Of a stretch of 37,605 nt of DNA, positions 30,213 to 37,605 are shown piece after piece. Below the pieces are notes generated by a model that worked only from the letters and a program-made list of their open reading frames with translations, made no database searches and was not told where the DNA came from. Every line of letters starts with the position of its first letter. Positions within the stretch are counted from its first letter, which is position 1. Both the position numbers and the translations under genes were made by a program. Source of the stretch: Gamarada debralockiae (Eukaryota; Ascomycota; Leotiomycetes; Helotiales; Hyphodiscaceae); assembly GCA_002803225.1 (NCBI GenBank), contig NXFV01001445.1, positions 1-37,605 of the forward strand. Direction: 5' to 3'.

Positions 30213-33200
30213 TCACACACATGTCCATTCTGCAAAAACGCACCATCTGGCGCTCCTATCAGCAAGCACCAGCCCCCTCCATACTCCCCTCTCCCCACAT
30301 TTGATAATTGTCTCCCACGTCCCACCATCTCCACCTTCCAGAGCTTGGCTCGTGCTCTGCCCCTTCTCTTCCTTTCTCATCAACCTCAAGATTTTTCCAC
30401 CAGGTGCCTGAATTGCCAACTTCGCCGGTTTCTTTGTCGAGAAGGCGTTCGTCGTGCTGGGGTTCGATCCTGAAGCCGAGGAATTGGTGATGGACATCGC
30501 AGAGCTTGGCCGCGTGAATGGCACGGGCGACGTTCCACCAGGATTCGGCGATGTGACCGAGGCCGAAGATGGATGTTGTCGGACCGCAAAGACAAAGGTG
30601 TTGTTCACTGCCAGTCGCTGACATTGAGGTTGGGCAACATAGAGATCGTGCCGCTGAGCATGAGGTGTCGGGTGTCGGGTCAGAAATTCGTACGGTGGGT
30701 TGTCGCCTGTATGGATTATCGGAAGAGCGAAGGCCAGAGGGTGCGGAATATCTTTGATCGAGTGCATCAGACCACGTTTGCCGGCATAGATTTTGAGAAC
30801 CCCATGCCCTTCATCGCCGGGAAGAAGAGCCTTGACTGTATAGCGCTTTTGGCCTCCAACCCATTCTGCTTGTGCAAGTGCACGCTTCTTGACAACTCCT
30901 CCGCTCTCGAAGAAATCACCATCCATATCCCGCTCAAATGCTCGGGCTTCGACCTCAGCCACGCATTCAACGTCTGAAGGGACGATGAATTTGACGTGCA
31001 CAAGCTCAAGATCCTCAATGCGGACTAAGCTGGTGTCATAATCAACCATCTCCAATCCATTCTTGAAGTAAGGTGGACAGGCACAAGGCAGTGCCAATAA
31101 CACTTCATGCGCAATCGGAGGACAGAGATGCTGTTGAGAGTGATGTTCTGGCACGTGCGTCCAGCAGATCTCGGTTGGGCGAGCCAGAAACCACCAGCTC
31201 TCTGCGACTTGCCCAGCGCTCGAATAGAGCATTCGACGGGGATTTGAAGGAGCTGCAAGAGAACAATCCAAGAATCTCCATTCTCCATCTACAATTACCG
31301 CATTCCACCAGTGGTTTGGACGAGGCATAATTCCCATCTCGGGAACTTCGCCAGGTGTCTTCAGGTAGCCCCTAATGATTTCCGCATGAATTCCAACGGC
31401 TGCGCACATCTCCAACACCAAAACGGCAACCTCTTCAGCACATCCACGTTTGGTCTGAAGAACACGTCTCGAGTCGATATCTGTCTCGCAATCCTCTTCC
31501 CATGTGATCTTCTCACTAACCCAGGTGAAAATAGCTCGCAGTCGTTGAACGTCGCTTCGATATGGTCGGCAGACAAATCCAGTAGCCAGACTGACAGGAT
31601 TCGTCATAGGGGGAAGACTGTTGATAAATCTAGCGTTTTTGTCCACCATACTGAGATTGACAGCTTGGAAATTGGTGGGTTCAGCAACCGGGTTACCATC
31701 TGCGCCTTCGTCTCCATCACAATTCTCGTACATCTCATCAACAGGACTGATAGCCGGGTAATCCATCATTTGACAGCGCTCTCTCCTTTCAACTCTTTCG
31801 ATTCGACTTAGTGAATTGGATCGATTCACATCTCGGCGCACTTGAACCCAGTCAATGGCCGCATTTCCACCTCCGAGGCCCATCTCGCTTGCCGCATCGC
31901 GACCATGACTACTTCCAAATCCACCTGCAATGGATGAAACACCCTGTGGTATCATGCTTTTCGATGGTACTGAAGGTCTTGATCCTTCACCTGCTGCAAT
32001 ACTGCTTCTTGCACTCGCTGCCCCTGTCTTTGCTGATTCGATAATTTTCTTGAAGAATCCACTTTTTTTAGGCTTAGGCGGCGCCACAAGCCCACCGAGC
32101 ATCGAATCTGTCGTTGAACCATGCCACCCAGCTTGAGATTGTGATCTGGGCTGAGCAGAAGCATGACTACTGTGATAAGAGATACCGGTAAGTGGAGTCT
32201 GGGGTCTGCTGCCGAAGTCCACCTGGCTGCCATTGATTCCCATGAAATTGTCTTTTCGTGAGCCAAAAGCACTCTGCGCCCGACCTTGCAATGCTTCCTT
32301 CTTCCTAGCCAGACTTCCAGCACTAGTTGCGGAGAACGCACTGGCCGAAGCACCACTCATAATGCTCCGATCTGTGGTGGATGTGCCTGAACTAGTATTC
32401 GTCGTTCGCGTTGCTGACGAAGAAGATGTCGAATTTGTCTTGGTGGTAAAGGTTCGTCCGAGCATTGATCGGCCGACTTCATATGCAGACTTTCGATGCC
32501 GCAGCTTTGGTTCGGCTTGGACGCTTCCACCCATGGAAGATTTAGGTCGATCGAAGGGATTCATTTTCGGAGGTACTGCAGGTCCTCTGTCTTCATCCAG
32601 TGGAGAGCTACTCGTGTGCATCTTGCTCAGTCGATTTTCCATCCTTTGAACGTAATTACTTAATTGAGGGGGCTGATTTCCATGATAGCCAGACTGAGAC
32701 TGGCTCATGTACGGTTGGTCTCCATCATCATCGTAAAAATCTTGATCTATCCCCATTGCTGTATTGGGTCTCGGTGGCCCCTTCCACCTTGCCTTTGTGT
32801 ATGTCTGATCGAACGCCTCCGGAGACCATGGATCCAGCGGTGGCTCTGGTGATTCTGTCTCTCTGCCAACTCCCATATCTGCCAATGATGACATTACATC
32901 GTCCATGGCGCTTCGAAGAGGAGACGGCGTCAAACCAGTCCCACCGGGGGAAGGTGGACATGGAGAGGCTGCACGTGGAGTCTGGTATCCTTTCGGTCGA
33001 TCGTAGGAGTTTGTAGATCCATGAGGTGTGTACGCAGTTCGATGAGGTGGCGGAGGAGGTGGGGGAGAAGATCCAATGTCGAATTGAGGGTTAGGAGATG
33101 GCCCCCTTGAGCGCGGACGGTATTGGAAAGATGGAGCTGGGGATGGCGCTCTTGATCCGTAATGCATTGGAGGTGCAGGAGACGGTGCTCTGGATCCGTA

Positions 33201-33731
33201 GTGCATTGGCGGAGTAGGAGATGGAGCTCTAGATTCATAGAGTATTGGTGCAGGAGAAGCTGCCCTTGATCCATAGCCGTGAATGTTCGGTGACGGAACT
33301 CGTTGTATATTGTCGTGGACGCTCCTAGGTTGCGGTGAGGAGGATCGAGATAATGAAAGACTGTTTTGCTTCTGGAGCTCTGCACGTTTCGATGCGGCTG
33401 CATCTGGTGCGGAGTATGCTTGAAATGGTTTTCGGAAGGCTTTCGACTTCGGCTTTTGGGGAGGAGGGTTGGGGCTTGGGGACCGGCTTGGGGTTCTGCT
33501 GGTTGGGCGAAAGCTTTGGTCGAGGACTTCCACGAAGTTGGACGGGAAATGTCCGACAACCCTTCTGTCACGATACGCTCTCCCGGTCCACCAGCTCCCA
33601 TCCCCTGCATTTAATGCTTCTATCAGGTCTCCTTCGACAAAGCCGATATCAGATTTGCTTTGAGCAGAGTAGGAATGAAGGGCACGCACCCAGCAGGGAA
33701 ACTTGCTGGGTAACGCTGCTGGATGAGCCAT
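30213..33731 (-). CDS. cyk3: Cytokinesis protein Cyk3: SH3 plus transglutaminase-like domain
   Basis: An uninterrupted frame of 1,172 residues from the ATG at 33731 (MAHPAALPSKFPCWVRALHSY); an in-frame ATG 12 codons earlier is less likely, because the SH3 domain starts right after the second one. The N-terminal SH3 (about residues 14-70) shows ALHSYSAQ, WWTGRA and HFPSNFVEVL. A long Pro/Ser-rich region with repeated YGSRAPSPAP units follows, then a transglutaminase-like domain near residues 725-830 with RGCAEE, NHWWNAV and FLDCSLA and a conserved C-terminal part (CACPPYFKNGLEMVDYDTSL; GDEGHGVLKIYAGKRG). Cyk3 acts at the bud neck or septum, where its SH3 binds the cytokinesis machinery and the transglutaminase-like domain supports primary septum formation. 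Cys764, His807 and Asp822 form an apparently complete triad. The gene is divergent from the GCK-III kinase. Confidence 0.93.
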   Translation of the reverse strand: MAHPAALPSKFPCWVRALHSYSAQSKSDIGFVEGDLIEALNAGDGSWWTGRAYRDRRVVGHFPSNFVEVLDQSFRPTSRTPSRSPSPNPPPQKPKSKAFRKPFQAYSAPDAAASKRAELQKQNSLSLSRSSSPQPRSVHDNIQRVPSPNIHGYGSRAASPAPILYESRAPSPTPPMHYGSRAPSPAPPMHYGSRAPSPAPSFQYRPRSRGPSPNPQFDIGSSPPPPPPPHRTAYTPHGSTNSYDRPKGYQTPRAASPCPPSPGGTGLTPSPLRSAMDDVMSSLADMGVGRETESPEPPLDPWSPEAFDQTYTKARWKGPPRPNTAMGIDQDFYDDDGDQPYMSQSQSGYHGNQPPQLSNYVQRMENRLSKMHTSSSPLDEDRGPAVPPKMNPFDRPKSSMGGSVQAEPKLRHRKSAYEVGRSMLGRTFTTKTNSTSSSSATRTTNTSSGTSTTDRSIMSGASASAFSATSAGSLARKKEALQGRAQSAFGSRKDNFMGINGSQVDFGSRPQTPLTGISYHSSHASAQPRSQSQAGWHGSTTDSMLGGLVAPPKPKKSGFFKKIIESAKTGAASARSSIAAGEGSRPSVPSKSMIPQGVSSIAGGFGSSHGRDAASEMGLGGGNAAIDWVQVRRDVNRSNSLSRIERVERRERCQMMDYPAISPVDEMYENCDGDEGADGNPVAEPTNFQAVNLSMVDKNARFINSLPPMTNPVSLATGFVCRPYRSDVQRLRAIFTWVSEKITWEEDCETDIDSRRVLQTKRGCAEEVAVLVLEMCAAVGIHAEIIRGYLKTPGEVPEMGIMPRPNHWWNAVIVDGEWRFLDCSLAAPSNPRRMLYSSAGQVAESWWFLARPTEICWTHVPEHHSQQHLCPPIAHEVLLALPCACPPYFKNGLEMVDYDTSLVRIEDLELVHVKFIVPSDVECVAEVEARAFERDMDGDFFESGGVVKKRALAQAEWVGGQKRYTVKALLPGDEGHGVLKIYAGKRGLMHSIKDIPHPLAFALPIIHTGDNPPYEFLTRHPTPHAQRHDLYVAQPQCQRLAVNNTFVFAVRQHPSSASVTSPNPGGTSPVPFTRPSSAMSITNSSASGSNPSTTNAFSTKKPAKLAIQAPGGKILRLMRKEEKGQSTSQALEGGDGGTWETIIKCGERGVWRGLVLADRSARWCVFAEWTCV
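33120..33262 (-). repeat. In-frame repeats in cyk3 encoding YGSRAPSPAP units
   Basis: The minus strand encodes successive units of the kind YGSRAASPAP, YESRAPSPTP, YGSRAPSPAP and YGSRAPSPAP. The last units are nearly identical at DNA level. They extend the proline-rich linker behind the SH3 domain and offer repeated SP/PxxP-like sites for phosphorylation or SH3 binding. Confidence 0.8.
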
Positions 33732-34379
33732 GGTCGAAGCGAATGTGAAGGCGTAATCTCGAGTCAATCCAGCGCAGTGATGCGCCTTAAGATCATTCGT
33801 AATATATCATTGGAATCGGTTGCGATCTGGCAGATTTTGTAGGATTATGGAGGTTGTCTTGCGCCTGATGAGCTTGTTTACGCAGTTCGCGATGTATCTA
33901 CCGTTACCGCGGCAACAAGACCTTATCGCTAAAGCTTAGCGCTTGCTAGCGCCTGCCGACTTGAATGTCATAATCGAAGGTAGATATCCACCAGATGGCA
34001 AGCTATGGTATTGAAAATGCTTTGGCTGTGACCAATAACTACAATCCATAGATGGAGAGGTGTTTCTTCTTCCCAAATTGCTCAATTACTGTAGACAACA
34101 GGGATAAATCCGTACAGATTTCTGGAGCCCAAAAGGGTCGCTAAAATAGCGCCTGGGCCTGTGCGCCGTTGGCATTGTTGACTGTCTCGTCGCCAATAGC
34201 ATCAAGACCCAACCATCGCCTTCAGACATTTTTAAACTCTCCTTGCGACCCATCTTTCAACCCAGACTAAAATTCTTCAAACTTGCGTTCAGCTCTGCAT
34301 AATTGCAGCTTCTCCAAGCTGTCTGCTGTTGACCTGTTGACACAACAAGATCAGCCGGCTCTTGCTGATATCAGACAAG
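33732..34379. promoter_or_regulatory. Shared divergent promoter region of cyk3 and the GCK-III kinase gene
   Basis: About 650 bp separate the two divergent starts. It contains a cluster of GC-rich AGCGC/TAGCGC motifs around 33935-33952 and again near 34146, with no coding frame. Joint control of two cytokinesis-related genes is an inference from the layout. Confidence 0.55.
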
Positions 34380-36363
34380 ATGTCTCAAGATGGGGGCGGT
34401 GGAGGAGCTTCAGATTACCAATTGCTCGAGGAATTGGGCTCTGGTTCTTTTGGTGTGGTCTTCAAGGCAATCCAACGCTCAAATTCCGAAGTAGTTGCTA
34501 TCAAAATGGCAGGTCTTCCTTCCAATCCTTCCTCAACTCCTGCTAACAACCCACAGATCGACCTTGAGTCAAGCGAGGACGATATTCAGGAGATTCAACA
34601 GGAGATATCGGTCTTGAGCACGTGTGCGAGCCCATTTGTTACCCAATATAAAGCAAGCTTTCTGCGAGGACACAAGTTGTGGATTGTGATGGAGTTCTTG
34701 GGTGGTGGTTCATGCTTGGATTTGGTAGGAAACCGCAATCAATTACCAAGAAGCAACTAACATCCAATAGCTCAAACCCGGCCCCTTCAACGAAGCCCAT
34801 ATCGCAATCATTTGTCGGGAACTCCTCCTCGGACTCGAATACCTACACCGGGAAGGGAAGATACACAGGGACATCAAGGCTGCCAATGTGTTGTTATCTA
34901 CAACTGGGAAGGTCAAACTTGCAGACTTTGGAGTCGCAGCACAGCTCACAAACATCAAATCCCAACGAAACACATTTGTTGGCACACCTTTTTGGATGGC
35001 TCCTGAGGTAATACAACAGGCTGGGTATGATTTCAAGGCAGATATATGGTCCTTGGGAATCACGGCGATCGAGCTGATCCATGGAGAGCCCCCGAATGCT
35101 GCGACACATCCTATGAAAGTCCTATTCCTTATTCCTAAAGCCCCTGCGCCGAGATTGGAAGGTTCAAATTATAGCAAGGACTTCAGAGACTTTGTTGCGC
35201 AATGTCTTGTCAAAGATTGCGATAGACGACCTTCTGCGAAGGAACTCTTGAAGCACAAGTTCATTCGATCTGCGGGAAAGGTCGAAGCTCTGCAGGAGTT
35301 GATCGAGAGGAAGCAAGAATATGACGGTGCGCGAAGTCGACCTTCACACCCCAAATTTTATCAAGAAACGCTGTAAGTCACAATTAACTATCGGACAAAG
35401 CTCCGCTAACACTTTTTCAGGAACACAATGTCACCCAAAGTGGACTCAGACGAATGGATCTTCGACACGGTCAAAGCATCTACAATTGCACCCAGAAAGA
35501 ACACCACCAAGAGACGGAAACTATCTGTCATCCATGCGAATGGACAGGGAGTTCAAGTCGGCCCCGAGGATGCTCTCAAACGATTGGACATCAAAGACTC
35601 CCCCCTCGAATACTCGTCGCCCCCACCGGTTACTGTCAAGAAAGGTACCGTTCGCAAACAACCCTCGATTGTCCAGCTCGGATCTCCAGTCAAGCAGCGC
35701 CAAGCTAGTACTCAGAAGCGTCCCCTTCAACCAGATATGAACTTTGGAAACACCGGATCAACTGTTCGAGTCTTCCGTCGGGTCTCGGACAATTCGACAT
35801 TGGCACAGGTATCGTCCGATGTTTCTGCTCCGGGGTCAATTCGTGACGAGAACAGGCCACAAATGACTGAGACCACGACCAAGGAGGGCGTACTTGGAAG
35901 ACGGGTCTTCAACAAAGTCGTTGATCCTGCTTTCCAAGAACTCCATGCACAGACCGGAAACCAGGCCAAAAGGGAAGCGCTTTCACGACTTGCAGATGCT
36001 TGGAGCGCTTTTGATGCCTTGGACCCGGAAGGCGAATATCAACTACTCAAACTCATGATTGATCGAGTCCAGTCTGATTCCAAGCTCTCGGCTGTCATTT
36101 CACCATCCAAGGGCACTGTCAGGGATGGAACGCCCCAAGGAACCCCACAAAGGCCCGGTGCAAAGTTGGTGCTGGCACAGAACAACCCTCATCTCGCCAG
36201 CCATCGTCGCAGACAATCGAGCATGCAACCAGATGGATTCCGAGAGAAGCTTTCCAATCTCCCAGGCCAGTCAGTTCCCGGTATGGAACATACGAAGCAA
36301 CTCGCGGATGTTCTATACGGACGCTGGGCAGATGGTTTGCGTAACCGATGGCCTGCTGTTTGA
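34380..36363 (+). CDS. Ste20-family GCK-III protein kinase (Sid1/SepL/Ppk11-like)
   Basis: Four exons (34380-34508, 34557-34724, 34771-35372, 35421-36363) give 613 residues from ATG 34380. The kinase domain starts at residue 13: glycine loop [10 protein letters not shown], beta3 VAIK (K42), the [17 protein letters not shown] helix C typical of [14 protein letters not shown] (D133, N138), LADFG (D151) and the GCK signature [11 protein letters not shown]. The C-terminal half is Ser/Pro-rich and ends in a conserved-looking [21 protein letters not shown] kinases in fungi act in septation-initiation and polarity networks, usually with an Mo25-like partner. Which orthologue this is (Sid1/SepL or Ppk11 type) cannot be settled by eye. 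The first intron (34509-34556, 48 nt) has a GC donor; if retained it adds 16 residues between beta3 and helix C. The other introns are canonical (46 and 48 nt). The gene is intact. Confidence 0.92.
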
Positions 36364-37605
36364 TTCGCTGCTTTCCCGGCGCTTGTGTTTGGCGTGCATG
36401 CATCATAGAAGGGGCGACCCAAAAAGTTTCTGATTATTCGACGCATAAAGAAGGACGTTGAAGGAGCTGGCTGGTTTTGAAAGAAGTGTGCATTAGATCT
36501 TGGGATTCACTGTACCAAAGTCTGGGATTTGATGATTGATGATAATGTCCTTTCGGCTATGCGTTTAGTTCGTGCTTCTAATTCGGAAAGGCGAGAAACT
36601 TGTTGTATAGTAGTGTTTGTATATAGTCAGGAAATGGGATTGGATTTTGTATCATTTTTTTCATTCTGTTGTGTCGACGGGAATGGTGATTTGAACATCT
36701 TAAGATGAATGCTCTAAGCTTTCCGTATGAGACCCTTGGAAACGAGAGCTTCACCCATTGTGCCCTTCTTAATCCGTTCTGGTCCCAAACAAAATCCATC
36801 AGCCGCAAACTCCGTGGGTATTGTCCCTCTCCCGAACTCCAGATGCACCAAGAGCCAATCAAGAGTCCAAAACAACCCGAAAACTCCAAAGACTTAAAAC
36901 GCCTTTCCTTCGTCGCTGCTCAAGCTTTTCAATCTTCGCGCACTTCAAGTGGATCCATGTCCATCTGAGCCTAGCGTCAGATCCTCATTTTGTGAGTGAG
37001 AAAGAGGAGGAGAGTACCTTCACTAAAGTATCATACCGCTCCGCTATTGACAAGTGCTAGCATACATATCTTCATTGAAATAGAGAATACCAAGAGGTTC
37101 TAACATACCGAAAGGTGCAGCTATTACTGCCAAAACAGGAAAGAGCAGGATCAGTGTTTTTAGTAGTGCGAAGTCGTAATATATGACCAATAATTGAAGT
37201 TTGTATTATTACTACCATAATAACGTATTAGTATGATATTATATGAGATCTAGGAGGGGGTTTAAGATATTATACCATAATTATCACACATAATATCATA
37301 AATATAATATCAAAACCATAACTCCCTACCTTGCCGTCGTCTTCCCCTACACAACCACTGCAGCCTTCGGTACTTCTATAACCTCCCTTATTCCCTTCAA
37401 TAGCTCTGCCTCTTGCTCTTTGATGCCTAACCAAGACGCCGCCAACTCCTGGGCCAATTAGAAATTGCTTTGTAGAATTAGTGTGAAGCCTAATTAATAA
37501 GGCATAAATGATTGTCCGGCACCTACAAACACGTGACCGAAATTTCGGCCTCCATGGCAATGGGCCCCGGAGGGCCAGCGGAGCGTCACTATATATGTGA
37601 TAGAG
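36364..37605. other. 3' region of the kinase gene and AT-rich gene-free end
   Basis: The first 250 bases probably contain the 3' UTR. From about 37150 the sequence is very AT-rich with TATTATA-type strings, like RIP-mutated repeats. A 12-bp palindrome CCGAAATTTCGG lies at 37537-37548 next to CACGTG-like sequence. No convincing gene is present, and no repeat boundary is visible before the window ends. Confidence 0.5.

Noticed and set aside
33366..33748. Several plus-strand frames opposite the start of cyk3
   Set aside because: They are antisense to the SH3 and proline-rich coding sequence, whose low-complexity composition keeps other frames open.
37270..37560. Minus-strand 96-residue frame at the right end
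   Set aside because: Basic, low-complexity sequence in an AT-rich, repeat-like stretch with no similarity I can recognise.

Overview
The window looks like nuclear DNA of a filamentous ascomycete (Pezizomycotina). I base this on short introns of about 46-72 nt with GT...CTRAY...AG signals, a Cyk3 cytokinesis protein, a GCK-III/Sid1-like kinase, a DUF3431 protein, NLR-type (NACHT-ankyrin) relics and transposons mutated in the style of repeat-induced point mutation (RIP). A helotialean/leotiomycete source is a guess from the style of the transposase and accessory proteins.

Bases 1-9300 are an accessory, transposon-rich stretch. An AT-rich start is followed by a small two-exon SRPK-like kinase with a degenerate catalytic loop. 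Next comes a complete 1.9 kb Tc1/mariner element with 89-bp inverted repeats, about fourteen in-frame stops and no frameshift, itself interrupted by a solo LTR with a 4-bp target duplication. Further on lie a possible two-exon gene of unknown function, the 3' end of a Ty1/copia element on the minus strand (RNase H end plus LTR) cut by a 48-bp piece of the same solo-LTR family, a broken MFS drug transporter and a Ty3/gypsy gag fragment.

Bases 9475-26850 alternate accessory relics with housekeeping-like genes. The relics are a NACHT-ankyrin NLR (9475-13121, minus) with recognisable introns but many stops and frameshifts, a TPR protein with a C-terminal membrane module (22642-25569, minus) with several frame breaks, and a short HET-like N-terminal fragment (26483-26806, minus). 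Between them sit a GNAT acetyltransferase and a large three-exon fungal protein (15901-21137, plus) with a RasGAP-like stretch and a Sel1-like C-terminus. The three relics are of families linked to fungal self/non-self recognition and programmed cell death, so the segment may be a decaying allorecognition neighbourhood.

Bases 26925-36363 hold intact conserved genes: a triose-phosphate-transporter-like/DUF3431 fusion with a probable 6-nt microexon, cyk3 (SH3 plus transglutaminase-like), and, divergent from cyk3, a GCK-III kinase with a probable GC-AG intron. The kinase and Cyk3 families both act in septation, so their shared 650-bp promoter region is functionally suggestive. The window ends in AT-rich, gene-free DNA. 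I saw no tRNA, rRNA or CRISPR.
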